A DNA stretch of 64,000 bases, from the NCBI RefSeq assembly GCF_004010325.2, contig NZ_SADR02000001.1:206239-270238 (forward strand). Direction: 5' to 3'. The position numbers were made by a program, and so were the translations under genes. This stretch comes from Mesorhizobium sp. M00.F.Ca.ET.216.01.1.1 (GTDB taxonomy: Bacteria > Pseudomonadota > Alphaproteobacteria > Rhizobiales > Rhizobiaceae). The notes under the pieces were generated by a model that had not been told where the DNA came from, did not search any database, and worked only from the letters and a program-made list of their open reading frames with translations. Below, piece after piece: positions 20,896 to 31,417 of the stretch (its first letter is position 1; every line of letters begins with the position of its first letter).

Positions 20896-20930
20896 TTGCG
20901 GAACACAACTGGAACAGATAGTGTTTGTTC
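20896..20930 (+). promoter_or_regulatory. lexA promoter with alphaproteobacterial SOS box
   Basis: GAAC-N7-GAAC occurs exactly at 20901-20915, the reverse-strand form of the alphaproteobacterial LexA site GTTC-N7-GTTC. A second imperfect copy, GTTC-N7-GTTT, begins at 20927. The perfect box lies between a possible -35 (TTGCGG, 20896-20901) and -10 (TAGTGT, 20919-20924) spaced 17 bases. This supports LexA autorepression; the promoter hexamers themselves are weak. Confidence 0.82.
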
Positions 20931-20964
20931 TGGGTTTGTTTTTCTGATTCTGTCGGGGGTTGCG

Positions 20965-21714
20965 ATGCTGACGCGCAAACAACACGAACTGCTGATGTTC
21001 ATCCACGAGCGGTTGAAGGAGAGCGGCATTCCGCCTTCGTTCGACGAGATGAAGGAAGCGCTCGACCTCGCCTCCAAGTCGGGAATCCACCGGCTGATCA
21101 CGGCGCTGGAGGAACGCGGCTTCATTCGCCGGCTACCCAACCGGGCGCGAGCGCTGGAGGTGCTTCGGCTGCCGGACTCGATCGCACCCGGCCTCAACGC
21201 GGCGCGCAAGTTCTCGCCGAGCGTCATTCAGGGCAGTCTTGGGCAGGGGAGTCTCGGACAAGGCAGCCTCGGGCGTCAAATCAAGCCGGCGTCGTCACGC
21301 ATGTCTGCCGGCAATGACGATGATGCGGTGCCCTCGGTATCGATCCCTGTCATGGGCCGCATTGCCGCCGGTGTCCCGATCGACGCCATCCAGCACCAGA
21401 CGCATTCGATCTCGGTGCCACCGGACATGATCACAGGCGGCGAACACTATGCGCTGGAGGTCAAGGGCGATTCAATGATCGAAGCCGGCATCTTCGATGG
21501 TGACACCGTCATCATCCGCAATGCCGACACCGCCAGCCCGGGCGAGATCATCGTGGCACTGGTCGACGAGGAAGAAGCGACGCTGAAGCGGTTCCGCCGC
21601 AAGGGCGCCTCGATCGCCCTGGAGGCCGCCAATCCAGCCTATGAAACGCGCATTTTCGGACCGGACCGGGTCAAGGTGCAAGGCAAGCTCGTCGGCCTGA
21701 TCCGGCGCTACTGA
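20965..21714 (+). CDS. lexA: LexA repressor
   Basis: SOS repressor and self-cleaving protease, 249 residues. The N-terminal winged helix reads [20 protein letters not shown]...[18 protein letters not shown]. The S24 catalytic domain has the Ala-Gly cleavage site (IAAGVPI, A135-G136), nucleophile Ser170 in [10 protein letters not shown] and Lys208 in EATLKRF. The linker carries three tandem GSLGQ-like pentapeptides (residues 90-104, 15-base repeats at 21232-21276). The ATG at 20965 is preferred to the open frame from 20569, and the SOS box lies 50 bases upstream. Its 3' end overlaps the comEC remnant by seven bases. Confidence 0.96.
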   Translation: MLTRKQHELLMFIHERLKESGIPPSFDEMKEALDLASKSGIHRLITALEERGFIRRLPNRARALEVLRLPDSIAPGLNAARKFSPSVIQGSLGQGSLGQGSLGRQIKPASSRMSAGNDDDAVPSVSIPVMGRIAAGVPIDAIQHQTHSISVPPDMITGGEHYALEVKGDSMIEAGIFDGDTVIIRNADTASPGEIIVALVDEEEATLKRFRRKGASIALEAANPAYETRIFGPDRVKVQGKLVGLIRRY

Positions 21715-23862
21715 GCGGGCTTGCTGCTCTTCCTGTCGCGCCTGCTGTATGGCGGCATGCCCCTGGCTTCGCGCGAAAATCTCCGCTGCTCATGCCAGTG
21801 CCGGTACGGTTGCTCTACGGCGAAGCGGATTGTTGCCGGTGTCGTCGCCGATTGCGGGTCGAAGAAGACGGCTGCACTGCCGGCGCGGGCCAGTTGCCGC
21901 TTGGTGACGACCAGCACCAACGGGTTGCGGCAAGGGTTGTAGGCGGTCGCATCGTCGATGACGATCAGGTCCGCGAAGGCGCGGGCTGGCCGCGCTGCCT
22001 TGCGGTCTTGGGCGAGCGCAACGATCGCACCGGACGGATGCGGGCAAGGCACAGACCGGCGGTGCAATAGAACGGCGCGTCGGTGGGCAGGTCCGCGGGG
22101 TCTGCGATATCGAACCGCACGTCGCCTTTGTCGATTGTCTCGGGTTCGACAATGGTCTCGGACTTTAGCGCGCGTTTCCAATTGTCGGTGGCGAATTCGT
22201 TCGAACGCACCCGGTTGAGGGCGAGTTCGCCGCCGCCGATCGGCAAAGCAACCAGATGTGCGTCCTCCGAGATCAGCACGTCGGGCGCGCGCGTCTCGGT
22301 AATCGTCGGCAGGCCGGCGAGCACGAAGGGCAGCGCCGCGAGCCGCAGCCATGTCGTCGCCATGGTGGCGATGACCAGCGCGATCGTCACCAGCAGGACC
22401 GACTGCAGCGAAATCAACCCGACCGCGTCGATCGGTGATCGCTCCGATATCCATCCCGACAGAGCGATCATCGCGGTCAGCCCCTTGCCCACCACATAGA
22501 GGAAAGGTCCGTCGGCGCCGAACGGCATCGCCAGCGCGCTGAGGACGGCGGCCGGAATGACAACCAGCGAAACGATCGGCATGACGGCCAGGTTGGCAAA
22601 CAGGCTGAGCGGCGACACACGCTGGAAATGCCAGATGGCGAACAGCGCCGTGGCGCTGCCGGCAATGATCGAAGTCATGGCAAGACCACCCGTTGCCAGC
22701 AGGAACTTTCGCGTGATGAAGGCAAGCGGCGATCGCCGTGGCGGCGGCGCGGTGGCCTTGCCGGCGCGGTAGTCGGACCAGCCGGCATAGGCGCCGCGCA
22801 GCAATCCCATGATGGTGCCTGCGACCAGCGCCATATGCAGGCCGGAGATGGAGATGATGTGATAGATGCCGGTGCGCCTCATCGCCTCGTTGATCTCTTC
22901 GGGGATACCGGCGCGCACGCCGACGATCAGCGCGGCGATTTCGCCTTCGGCGCCGCCGATGCTGCCGCTGATATGGTCGGCGATCGCTTCGCGTGCCTTT
23001 TCGATCGCGGAGGAAAGCGGTGCTGCTGGCGGCGCGCCTCCGGAAGCGACAATTTTCGGATTGCCGAGAAAAAAGCCGCTGGCGCCGATGCCGGCGAAAT
23101 AGCTGTCGAAGGAGAAGTCGTAGCTGTCCGGCCGCACCGGGCCGGTCGGCGGCAAAAGCCTGACATAGCCGGTCGCTATCGAACCGGCGGTCATGGAATC
23201 TTGCGCGCCGAAACCCTGATACGCTCAGGCGCATAGCGCAGCGTTGGGTGCGCGGTCGAATTCACGTCGATGGTCAGCCTGATGCGATTGTTCGCCATCA
23301 GGTCGAGACTGGCGACACGGCCGGTCAAGCGCGTCTGGATTTCCGAACCGAGCATCTGCGTCCCCGCGCGCCAGGTCTCGACCTTGGCGGCAAGCACGCC
23401 AAGCGCGCACAGCAGCGCTGCCGTGAAGCACAGATGCGGATTGCGCCATGACCGCGAGACGACCGCGCAAAGTGCCATCAGGAGCACGACCGCGATGGGT
23501 TTCGCAAAATCCGGCTCGCTCGCCAGCGAAAAGTAGAAGATCACCCCAAGCGCCAGGAAGACCGGCACCAGCAGAAAGGCGATGCCGCGGTCGAGTTCCA
23601 AGCCGGCAGCCGTGGCGATGCTCCGGCGGATGCCGGGCAGCGAAGGGCGGCGAATCCGACTGCGGGAGCGGATGACAGGTTTGGTTGCTGGGATGGGTAT
23701 CGGCGCGACACCATCAGGTGGCAAAGGCTGGAGGCCGGGGCGAGCCGCAGGCAGCGAAACTGGCATTGGTTCGGCGTATGGAATTTCGGCAAACAGCAAC
23801 CGCTCGCTGACGCTTCCTGTCGCGCCCTCGCCCTCATCCGCGCCCCGGCCTCGTCTAGCCAT
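21708..23862 (-). pseudogene. comEC: ComEC/Rec2 competence protein, decayed (two frame breaks and an internal deletion)
   Basis: ComEC forms the inner-membrane DNA uptake channel. Three frames are needed to read it. 23862-23191 holds the N-terminal membrane and DUF4131 region and ends KIP-stop. 23194-about 22040 holds the Competence domain (RTGIYHIISISGLHMALVAGTIMG). About 22040-21708 holds the C-terminal segment (SGAIVALAQDRKAARP...VVTKRQLARAGSAAVFFD). The first break is a CATGA overlap at 23190-23194; the second lies near 22035-22045. Within the Competence domain, MGLLR runs directly into GAYAGWSDY near 22795. As I recall the family, about 100 residues of membrane helices belong there, including the SG-x-x-VAT-x-RS segment. 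The result is probably non-functional. Confidence 0.75.
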
Positions 23863-23964
23863 TGGGTCTGCCCCTTGCGCCCTCGACCTCCTATGCTACA
23901 TGAACGCGCAACGCGCGAAAGTCCGCGACACCACACCCGCTTCACACGTCTGCCTGAGAGCTCC

Positions 23965-25389
23965 ATGTCCGACAAGGTCGTCACCCGTTTTGCCCCCTCG
24001 CCCACCGGCTTCCTGCACATTGGCGGCGCGCGCACCGCGCTGTTCAATTGGCTGTATGCGAAACACACCGGCGGTACGATGCTGCTTCGCATCGAGGACA
24101 CCGATCGCGAGCGCTCCACCGACGCCGCAACCGCGGCCATTCTCGACGGGCTTTCCTGGCTCGGCCTGACCTGGGACGGCGAGCCGGTTTCACAGTTCGA
24201 GCGCGCACCGCGCCATCGCGAGGTGGCCGAGGAGCTGGTGCGCATGGGCAAGGCCTATTACTGCTACGCTACGCCGGCAGAGCTCGAGGCGATGCGCGAG
24301 AGCGCGCGCGCCAAAGGGCAGCCGCCCCGCTATGACGGCCGCTGGCGCGACCGCGACCCATCGGAGGCGCCGGCAGGCGCCAAGGGCGCGATCCGCATCA
24401 AGGCGCCGACCGAGGGCGAGACTGTCGTGCACGACCGCGTGCAGGGCGAGGTGCGCTTCCCCAACAAGGATCTCGACGACTTCATCATCCTGCGCTCGGA
24501 CGGCAACCCGACCTACATGCATGCTGTCGTCATCGACGACCACGACATGGGCGTCACCCACATCATCCGCGGTGACGATCATCTGACCAATGCTGCACGC
24601 CAGACGGTGATCTACCGCGCCATGGGTTGGGAGGTGCCGTCGATGTCGCATATCCCGCTGATCCATGGCGCCGACGGCGCCAAGCTGTCGAAACGGCACG
24701 GTGCGCTCGGCGTCGAGGCCTATCGCGCCATGGGCTATCTGCCCGAGGCCCTGCTCAACTATCTGGCGCGGCTCGGCTGGAGCCATGGCGATGACGAAGT
24801 GATGTCGATCAAGGACATGATTGCCTGGTTCGATATCGACGATGTCAACAAGGGTGCCGCCCGCTTCGACTTCGCCAAGCTCGAGGCGCTGAACGGCGTG
24901 CATATGCGCCGAATGAACGATGCTCAATTGCTCGATATATTCATCGCTACGTTGCCCTATCTCGAAGGCGGTCCGGCGATTGCCGCGCGGCTCGACGACA
25001 AACGCAAGGCAAAGTTGCTTGCCGCCCTGCCCGGCCTGAAGGAGCGTGCAAAGACGCTGGTGGAACTTGTCGATGGCGCCGCCTACCTGTTCGTCGAGGG
25101 GCCATTACCGATCGACGAAAAGGCGGCGGCACTGCTTGGTGGCGACGCACGGGCGATCCTACGCGGCGCTCACGAAGCGTTGAAGGCGGTTTCAGGCGAC
25201 TGGACGGCCGCTGCGGCGGAGGCCGCGATCCGCGACTACGCACTGGCCGGCGGCCACAAGCTTGGCGCCGTGGCCCAACCGCTGCGGGCTGCGCTCACCG
25301 GCAGGAGCACATCGCCCGGCGTGTTCGACGTGCTTGCCGTGCTTGGCCGCGAGGAAAGCCTGGCGCGCATCGCGGATCAAATCGATTAG
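23965..25389 (+). CDS. gltX: Glutamyl-tRNA synthetase
   Basis: Class I aminoacyl-tRNA synthetase charging tRNA-Glu. The HIGH-type motif is [23 protein letters not shown] (HIGG at residues 18-21) and the KMSKS-type motif is [13 protein letters not shown]. Length is 474 residues. The ATG at 23965 gives the family start; the frame open from 23875 adds unrelated residues. It is divergent from the comEC remnant, so the promoter region lies within the start of that locus. gltA follows 178 bases downstream. Confidence 0.96.
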   Translation: MSDKVVTRFAPSPTGFLHIGGARTALFNWLYAKHTGGTMLLRIEDTDRERSTDAATAAILDGLSWLGLTWDGEPVSQFERAPRHREVAEELVRMGKAYYCYATPAELEAMRESARAKGQPPRYDGRWRDRDPSEAPAGAKGAIRIKAPTEGETVVHDRVQGEVRFPNKDLDDFIILRSDGNPTYMHAVVIDDHDMGVTHIIRGDDHLTNAARQTVIYRAMGWEVPSMSHIPLIHGADGAKLSKRHGALGVEAYRAMGYLPEALLNYLARLGWSHGDDEVMSIKDMIAWFDIDDVNKGAARFDFAKLEALNGVHMRRMNDAQLLDIFIATLPYLEGGPAIAARLDDKRKAKLLAALPGLKERAKTLVELVDGAAYLFVEGPLPIDEKAAALLGGDARAILRGAHEALKAVSGDWTAAAAEAAIRDYALAGGHKLGAVAQPLRAALTGRSTSPGVFDVLAVLGREESLARIADQID

Positions 25390-25567
25390 GGCTCTGGCCT
25401 AAGAAGATTGGCATTGAAAGGTGTGTTTCGCAGTGCAACATTAGGGTTCTGGCCCAATCTGACACAGAAATCCAATTTGTGGGCGCATCCGCGCATTCCG
25501 GTGCCCTCGACGTGTTGCGTTGCAGATATTTGCCTTGCCGGCATGAGGAAACAAAAAGGAGTTTGCA

Positions 25568-26896
25568 ATGACCGAATCTGCGACGAAACTGGAATTTGGC
25601 GGCAAAACCCACGCGTCGACTGCAAAGCTGGAACTCGACGGCAAGAACTATGAGTTCAAGGTCCGAAGCGGCTCGGTGGGGCCGGATGTCATAGACATCG
25701 GCTCGCTCTACAACACCACTGGGGCCTTCACCTACGATCCCGGGTTCACCTCGACGGCAAGCTGCGAGTCGGCAATCACCTTCATCGACGGCGACGCCGG
25801 TATCCTCTTGCACCGCGGCTACCCGATCGACCAGCTAGCCGAACACGGCGACTTCCTCGAAGTCTGCTATCTGCTGCTTTATGGCGAACTGCCGACCAAG
25901 GCGCAGAAGGACGATTTCGACTATCGGGTGACGCGCCACACGATGGTGCATGAGCAGATGTCACGCTTTTTCACTGGCTTCCGCCGCGACGCGCACCCGA
26001 TGGCGGTGATGTGCGGCGTGGTCGGTGCGCTGTCGGCCTTCTATCACGACTCCACCGATATTTCGGATCCGTACCAACGCATGGTCGCGTCGATGCGGCT
26101 GATCGCCAAGATGCCGACGATCGCGGCGATGGCCTACAAGTACCATATCGGCCAGCCCTTCATTTATCCGAAGAACGAGCTGAATTTCGCGGCCAACTTC
26201 CTGCATATGTGCTTTGCGGTGCCTTGCGAGGAATACAAGATCAATCCGGTGTTGGCGCGCGCGATGGAGCGCATCTTCATTCTGCACGCCGATCATGAGC
26301 AGAATGCCTCGACCTCGACCGTCCGCCTTGCTGGCTCGTCGGGCGCCAACCCGTTCGCCTGCATCGCCGCCGGCATCGCTTGCCTGTGGGGCCCGGCCCA
26401 TGGCGGCGCCAACGAAGCGGCCCTGAACATGCTGGGCGAGATCGGCCATGTCGACAACATCCCGGAATACATCGCCCGCGCCAAGGACAAGAACGATCCG
26501 TTCCGGCTGATGGGCTTTGGCCACCGCGTCTACAAGAACTACGATCCGCGTGCCAAGATCATGCAGAAGACCGCGCATGAGGTGCTGGGCGAACTCGGCA
26601 TCAAGGACGATCCGCTGCTCGATATCGCGATGGAGCTGGAAAAGATCGCGCTGACCGACTCCTATTTCATCGAGAAGAAGCTTTATCCAAACGTCGACTT
26701 CTACTCCGGCATCACGTTGAAGGCGCTGGGCTTCCCCACCACCATGTTCACCGTGCTGTTCGCGGTCGCCCGCACCGTCGGCTGGATCGCACAGTGGAAG
26801 GAGATGATCGAGGATCCGCACCAGAAGATCGGCCGCCCGCGCCAGCTCTACACCGGCGCACCGGAGCGGGATTATGTACCGATTGCTAAAAGGTGA
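25568..26896 (+). CDS. gltA: Citrate synthase
   Basis: Condenses acetyl-CoA and oxaloacetate, the first step of the TCA cycle. It is a type II (Gram-negative) citrate synthase of 442 residues. Seen: the N-terminal beta region ([25 protein letters not shown]), GLTD-like [26 protein letters not shown], catalytic His in [16 protein letters not shown] and [33 protein letters not shown], and C-terminal [18 protein letters not shown] lies six bases before the ATG. The 178-base leader shows no known riboswitch. Confidence 0.97.
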   Translation: MTESATKLEFGGKTHASTAKLELDGKNYEFKVRSGSVGPDVIDIGSLYNTTGAFTYDPGFTSTASCESAITFIDGDAGILLHRGYPIDQLAEHGDFLEVCYLLLYGELPTKAQKDDFDYRVTRHTMVHEQMSRFFTGFRRDAHPMAVMCGVVGALSAFYHDSTDISDPYQRMVASMRLIAKMPTIAAMAYKYHIGQPFIYPKNELNFAANFLHMCFAVPCEEYKINPVLARAMERIFILHADHEQNASTSTVRLAGSSGANPFACIAAGIACLWGPAHGGANEAALNMLGEIGHVDNIPEYIARAKDKNDPFRLMGFGHRVYKNYDPRAKIMQKTAHEVLGELGIKDDPLLDIAMELEKIALTDSYFIEKKLYPNVDFYSGITLKALGFPTTMFTVLFAVARTVGWIAQWKEMIEDPHQKIGRPRQLYTGAPERDYVPIAKR

Positions 26897-26902
26897 AAAT
26901 GA

Positions 26903-26980
26903 GCGAGTAGCGAATAGTGGGCAGTGAAAAGCTGCAGTTGCCTTCTATTCCCTATTCCCTATTCCCTACTCACTACTCGC
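26903..26980. repeat. Imperfect palindrome with tandem TATTCCC units between gltA and lpxB
   Basis: GCGAGTAG (26903-26910) pairs with CTACTCGC (26973-26980), and the flanking GCGAATAGTGGG / CCCTACTCAC bases pair partly. The right arm contains three tandem TATTCCC units (about 26946-26967). It lies between convergent gltA and lpxB and could terminate both. The lpxB stop codon and its last residues (ASSE) fall inside the right arm. Confidence 0.7.
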
Positions 26981-28144
26981 TTTCTTGATATATCCCATCA
27001 CAACCTCCGCAGCGATGTCGCCCGACGACTTGTCGGTGGCCATGCGTTTCACGACCTCGGCAAAACCGTCCTTTTGCCAGGCGCGGTAGGCGGTGTCGGA
27101 AAACAGTGCCTCGAGCTGCCGCGCCAGATAGCGCGGCCGCACATACTGGTTGTAGTGTTCCGGCACGACCGCCTGGTCCGCGATCAGGTTGGGCAAGGCC
27201 GCACTCCACACCGTGATCAGGCTCTGGGCCATCCGCATGACCGGATCAAGCCGGTAACAGGAGATCATCGGCACGCCCGACAGCGCCAGTTCCAGCGACA
27301 CTGTCCCCGACGCGATCAGCGCCGCATCGGCCTTGCCGAAGGCCTGCCATTTGCGTTCGGGATCGAGGATGATCTCCGGCTTCTCGTCCCAGCTTGCAAC
27401 CGAAGCCCTGACCAAGTCGGCGACATGCGGCACCGTCGGCAGCAGCAGGCGCAAGCGGTGTCCGCGGGCGCTCAGGATCGACACCGTCTCGCCGAATGGG
27501 CCGCTCTGCCGCCGCACCTCGCCGCGCCGCGAGCCGGGCAGCACAAGCAGCGTCTTCACGCGATCGGTGGAGAGGTCGCGCGGCTGGCTCTGTGCCTTGG
27601 CGGCACCGAGCACACCCGGATCATGCGTCAGGCGATGCCCGACATAGGTGCCGGGCGGGCCGTCCAGGCGGGCGAGTTCCTTCACCTCGAAGGGCAAGAT
27701 GCAAAGGATGTGGTCGACATAGGGCTTCATCGCCGCCGCCCTGCCCGGCCGCCACGCCCAGACGCTCGGGCAGACATAGTGAACGATCGGGATTGCCGGA
27801 TCAGCGGCGCGGACCTTCTTTGCCACGCGCAGCGAAAAATCCGGACTGTCGATTGTGATGAGGCAGTCGGGTTTTTCACTGGCGACCGCGCTTGCCGTCT
27901 GGCTGATCCGCCGCATCAGGCGCGGCAGGTCGCGCAGGACGGCGCTGAGCCCCATCAGCGCGATCTCCCCTCCATCGAATAGCGGAACCAGTCCGAGCGC
28001 CTGCAGATGCCTACCGCCAATGCCGACAAGCCGGACTTCGCGGCCGGTCATGCGCTTGAGCGCCTGCACGATGTCGGCGCCAAGCAGGTCGCCGGACTCT
28101 TCGCCGGCGACTATGGCGATCTTCAGCGGCTTTTCAGTGGCCAT
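26966..28144 (-). CDS. lpxB: Lipid-A-disaccharide synthase
   Basis: Glycosyltransferase of the Raetz pathway, joining UDP-2,3-diacylglucosamine and lipid X at the inner membrane. Motifs: IAIVAGEESGDLLGADIVQAL, LVGIGGRHLQALG, HYVCPSVWAWRPGRA, and LLVLPGSRRGEVRR. Length is 392 residues. It overlaps lpxI by 11 bases and is the last gene of the envelope operon. Its C-terminal ASSE-stop is encoded by the right arm of the intergenic palindrome at 26903-26980. Confidence 0.95.
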   Translation of the reverse strand: MATEKPLKIAIVAGEESGDLLGADIVQALKRMTGREVRLVGIGGRHLQALGLVPLFDGGEIALMGLSAVLRDLPRLMRRISQTASAVASEKPDCLITIDSPDFSLRVAKKVRAADPAIPIVHYVCPSVWAWRPGRAAAMKPYVDHILCILPFEVKELARLDGPPGTYVGHRLTHDPGVLGAAKAQSQPRDLSTDRVKTLLVLPGSRRGEVRRQSGPFGETVSILSARGHRLRLLLPTVPHVADLVRASVASWDEKPEIILDPERKWQAFGKADAALIASGTVSLELALSGVPMISCYRLDPVMRMAQSLITVWSAALPNLIADQAVVPEHYNQYVRPRYLARQLEALFSDTAYRAWQKDGFAEVVKRMATDKSSGDIAAEVVMGYIKKASSE

Positions 28145-29036
28145 GCTGCGGCCCCGTGCCCGGCAGGCCGATCACAAACAGACCGAGCGCATTGGCGCGT
28201 GCTATGGTGGCAGGGCCTTCGAGGACCAGCGAGCGCCCGGCTTCGACAGCGATGCCGGCAAGTCCGGCGGCATGCGCCGCCTCGACGGTAAACGGGCCGA
28301 TGGAGGGCAGATCCGCGCGTAATTCCTGACCGGGCTTGGCGCATTTGACCAGGACACCGCGTGTCCTACCGGCCAGCCTGCCGTGGCCACGCAACTGCCG
28401 TGTTCGCTCCAGCAATCCGTGCGTGCCCTCGATGCCTTCCAGCGCGATGGCCCGGCCACCGATCGCAACCGCTGCCTGGCCGATGTCCAGCGCGCCGATG
28501 GCCTTTGCTGCTGCATGGGCGGCCCTGATGTCACGCCAGTCCGATTTCCGTGGTGCGGCCTTGGTCAGCGAGCCCTCGGCCGCGACCAGTTCCGGCACGA
28601 TCTCATGGGCGCCGACGACTCTCACTCCGCGCGCCTCCAGCCCGCGCGTCAAGACCTTCAGCAGGCCGTCATCGCCGCTGGCAAGCGCCATTATCATAGA
28701 AGGGACCACAGCCAGCAGGCCAAGGCTCAGACGCAGGTCGATCAATCTCGGCCTGCGTCTGACCTCGCCGGCAAGGACCAGATGGCTGATCTTTCGGCGC
28801 CTCAACAATGAAACCAGCGAACCGATGTCTTCCAGAGCGAGGTTCGCATGCTCGTAGCCGGCGAGGTCGGACTTACGGTCGACTTCGCCTTCGATCATGA
28901 TGACAACGGGAGAATGCCCTCGTCCTGCCAAGCCGGCCGCGACTTCCACCGGGAGGCTGCCGCCGCCGGCGATTATGCCAACCCTGGCGCCTGGCGCGAG
29001 ATCAAGCTTGGTTCCGGCGATCTCAGTCTTCGTCAT
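28134..29036 (-). CDS. lpxI: UDP-2,3-diacylglucosamine diphosphatase LpxI (DUF1009)
   Basis: Hydrolyses UDP-2,3-diacylglucosamine to lipid X, the alphaproteobacterial replacement for LpxH. Motifs: VGIIAGGGSLPVEVA at the N terminus, HLVLAGEVRRRP, SGDDGLLKVLTRGLEARGVRVVGAHEIVPEL and the C-terminal ADLPSIGPFTVEAAHAAGLAGIAVEAG. It lies between lpxA and lpxB as usual in rhizobia and overlaps both. The start is uncertain: ATG at 29036 or 29042, or GTG at 29057; all overlap the lpxA end. Confidence 0.92.
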   Translation of the reverse strand: MTKTEIAGTKLDLAPGARVGIIAGGGSLPVEVAAGLAGRGHSPVVIMIEGEVDRKSDLAGYEHANLALEDIGSLVSLLRRRKISHLVLAGEVRRRPRLIDLRLSLGLLAVVPSMIMALASGDDGLLKVLTRGLEARGVRVVGAHEIVPELVAAEGSLTKAAPRKSDWRDIRAAHAAAKAIGALDIGQAAVAIGGRAIALEGIEGTHGLLERTRQLRGHGRLAGRTRGVLVKCAKPGQELRADLPSIGPFTVEAAHAAGLAGIAVEAGRSLVLEGPATIARANALGLFVIGLPGTGPQHGH

Positions 29037-29856
29037 CGGCATCGTCGCCGTCGCCACCCCTAAGCGACGGGACGGCGTAGTGCCGCTTGCCGCGACTGGC
29101 GATGAAATCGATGATTTTCATGGCGGTCGGCGACGAGGCGAATTCCGCCTTGGCGAATTCGATGTTCTCGCCGACGGTGCGAGAGCGATCGAAGATCGTC
29201 CTGTAGGCCTTGCGCAGCTGATGGATCTCGGACCGCGGCAGGCCGGCGCGCTTCAGGCCGATGATGTTCAAGCCGCGGAGGCTGGCGCGATTGCCGACAG
29301 CGATGGCGTATGGAATGACATCGCCGACGATTGCCGAGCAGCCGCCAAGAAAGGCATTGTCGCCGACGCGGACAAATTGATGAACAGCGGTGAGGCCGCC
29401 GATATAGACGTTGTTGCCTATTTCGCAATGGCCTCCCAGCGTCGCCCCATTGGCGAAAGTGGCGTTCTTGCCGACGACGCAGTCATGAGCGATGTGGGCG
29501 TAAGCGAGGAAATTGCCGTTGTCGCCTATCGTGGTTTCACCGCGGCTGGAATCGGTGCCGACATGCATGGTAACGCCTTCGCGGATCGTGCAGTTCTCAC
29601 CGATGACAAGCGTGGTGCGGCCACCCTTGTGCTTGGTGTTCTGCGGCGGCCCGCCCAGTATCGCCATCGGATAGACCTTGGTCGAAGCGCCGATGGTGGT
29701 GGCGCCCATCACCGAAACGTGGCTGACCAGCTCGACTCGGTCGTCGACCACGGCGTCGGCGCTGATATGGCAGAAAGGCCCGATGTGGACGCCTTGGCCG
29801 ATTTGAGCGCCTTCCTCGACGACCGAGGAAGGATGGATTGATGTCTGGATTTTCAT
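29023..29856 (-). CDS. lpxA: UDP-N-acetylglucosamine acyltransferase
   Basis: First step of lipid A synthesis, 3-O-acylation of UDP-GlcNAc from hydroxyacyl-ACP. The left-handed beta-helix hexapeptide repeats are obvious (IHPSSVVEEGAQIGQGVHIGPFCHIS...). The catalytic His is expected in the AYAHIAHDCVVG block. The C-terminal helical domain ends in an acidic tail (DGDDADDED), which is unusual and overlaps the lpxI start. The start chosen is ATG 29856 (MKIQTSIHPS); 29862 is possible. Confidence 0.95.
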   Translation of the reverse strand: MKIQTSIHPSSVVEEGAQIGQGVHIGPFCHISADAVVDDRVELVSHVSVMGATTIGASTKVYPMAILGGPPQNTKHKGGRTTLVIGENCTIREGVTMHVGTDSSRGETTIGDNGNFLAYAHIAHDCVVGKNATFANGATLGGHCEIGNNVYIGGLTAVHQFVRVGDNAFLGGCSAIVGDVIPYAIAVGNRASLRGLNIIGLKRAGLPRSEIHQLRKAYRTIFDRSRTVGENIEFAKAEFASSPTAMKIIDFIASRGKRHYAVPSLRGGDGDDADDED

Positions 29857-29869
29857 AAGCATTCGATCG

Positions 29870-30334
29870 TCAGTCGCTGGTGACCATCATCGCCGAAATC
29901 TCGGCTTCAGCGACCTTGGAGCCGTCGACCAGAGCTTCACAAGCGAATTTGAGCAGGTTGCCGCGTTTCTTGATTTTCTTGACATGGATCTTCAACTGGT
30001 CGCCGGGAACGACCGGCTTGCGGAACTTGGCGTTGTCGATGGTCAAGAAATAGACCAGCGAAGGCTTTTCGGCGGCAAGGCTGCGAATGCAGATGGCGCC
30101 GGCAGTCTGCGCCATTGCCTCGACGATCAATACTCCCGGCATGACCGGCTGCTCCGGGAAATGGCCCTGGAAATGCGGCTCGTTTATGGTCACGTTCTTG
30201 ATGCCGACAGCAGACTCGTCGCCGTCGATCTCGACGATACGGTCGATCATCAGGAACGGATAGCGGTGCGGCAGGAGCTTCATCAGCCCCAATATGTCGA
30301 CCGCTTCGAGCGTCGTCGTCGCCAAATCAGCCAT
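29870..30334 (-). CDS. fabZ: 3-hydroxyacyl-ACP dehydratase FabZ
   Basis: Hotdog-fold dehydratase of fatty acid elongation. Seen: [14 protein letters not shown], the catalytic His in [22 protein letters not shown] with Glu in the same helix, and [11 protein letters not shown]. Length is 154 residues. The frame is open to 30382, but the ATG at 30334 ([13 protein letters not shown]) gives the family N terminus and overlaps the lpxD end by eight bases. Its position between lpxD and lpxA is the standard Gram-negative order. Confidence 0.95.
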   Translation of the reverse strand: MADLATTTLEAVDILGLMKLLPHRYPFLMIDRIVEIDGDESAVGIKNVTINEPHFQGHFPEQPVMPGVLIVEAMAQTAGAICIRSLAAEKPSLVYFLTIDNAKFRKPVVPGDQLKIHVKKIKKRGNLLKFACEALVDGSKVAEAEISAMMVTSD

Positions 30335-31382
30335 TTCCGTCGCCCTGCTTGCGCGTCCTGGCCAGCTTGCGCAGCATGGCAATCTCGCGCATGGCTTCCG
30401 CCATCGGCTGTGCCGGATAGCCTCCCCAGATCTCGCCCGCAGGGACGTTGCTCATGAATCCACTTCTCGCAGCAAGCTTGGCACCCGGTCCTATGGTCAA
30501 GTGATCGGCAAGGCCGACACCGCCGCCCATGGTTACGTTGTCGCCGACAACGACCGAACCGGAAATACCGGAAAGCCCGGCCACGATGCAATTGCGGCCG
30601 ATGCGGACGTTATGGGCGATCTGCACCAGATTGTCGATCTTGGTGCCTTGGCCGATGATCGTGTCGGACATGGCGCCACGGTCGACCGTCGTATTCGAGC
30701 CGATCTCGACGTCGTCCTGGATAATGACACGGCCGATCTGCGGGACACGCTCGGGACCCTTGGCGCCGGCCACAAAGCCAAAGCCATCCTGTCCGATCCG
30801 GGCGCCGCCATGGATGATGACGCGGTTGCCGATCAGCGCATACTGGATGCTAGAGCTCGGGCCGATGTAGCCGTCGCGGCCGATCTGGCAGGAGGGACCG
30901 ATGACGGCATGGGGGGCAATGACGGTTCCGCTGCCGATAGAAGCGCGAGGACCGATGACGGCACCGGCCTCGACGATCGCACCGGCCTCGACATGCGCCG
31001 TCGGATCGATATGGGCATGCGGCGAGACACCGGTTTCGCTGGTCATCGGCCCCGGCGTCGCGGCCGCAGGGAAAAGCAGCCTTCCGACCATTGCGAAAGC
31101 CTGCTGCGGGCGCGGATGCACCAGAACAGCGACGCCTTCCGGCGCCTTGCCGGCGAATTCGGCGGGACAGAGAACCGCGGCGGCGTTCAGCGACTGCATC
31201 AGCGCGAAGTTGCGCTTGCCGTCGACGAAGACGAGCGCATTGTCGCCACCTTCGTTGGCGGGCGCCAGCGCCTCGATCGATATGTGGGCATGGCCGGAAT
31301 CGACCAGCACCGCGCCGGTCAGATTCGCGACTTCGCCGGCCGTATACCGGCGTGATGGCGCGAAGAACACCGGATCGGTCAT
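30327..31382 (-). CDS. lpxD: UDP-3-O-acylglucosamine N-acyltransferase
   Basis: Third lipid A acylation step. An N-terminal uridine-binding domain (about residues 1-100; [16 protein letters not shown]) is followed by a long hexapeptide-repeat beta-helix with the catalytic His expected in FGFVAGAKG...[13 protein letters not shown] and a C-terminal helical extension. Length is 351 residues. It follows bamA after a 75-base gap with a strong hairpin and overlaps fabZ. Confidence 0.95.
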   Translation of the reverse strand: MTDPVFFAPSRRYTAGEVANLTGAVLVDSGHAHISIEALAPANEGGDNALVFVDGKRNFALMQSLNAAAVLCPAEFAGKAPEGVAVLVHPRPQQAFAMVGRLLFPAAATPGPMTSETGVSPHAHIDPTAHVEAGAIVEAGAVIGPRASIGSGTVIAPHAVIGPSCQIGRDGYIGPSSSIQYALIGNRVIIHGGARIGQDGFGFVAGAKGPERVPQIGRVIIQDDVEIGSNTTVDRGAMSDTIIGQGTKIDNLVQIAHNVRIGRNCIVAGLSGISGSVVVGDNVTMGGGVGLADHLTIGPGAKLAARSGFMSNVPAGEIWGGYPAQPMAEAMREIAMLRKLARTRKQGDGNG

Positions 31383-31417
31383 TCCAGAAGCAATATCCAG
31401 CTAGGTCGGATCACTCT

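Noticed and set aside
23191-23862. Separate small membrane protein upstream of comEC
   Set aside because: Its sequence is the N-terminal part of a ComEC protein and continues in the next frame, so it is treated as part of a broken gene.
25390-25567. Riboswitch before gltA
   Set aside because: The leader has only weak inverted repeats (AGATTGG / CCAATCT) and no recognised aptamer pattern.
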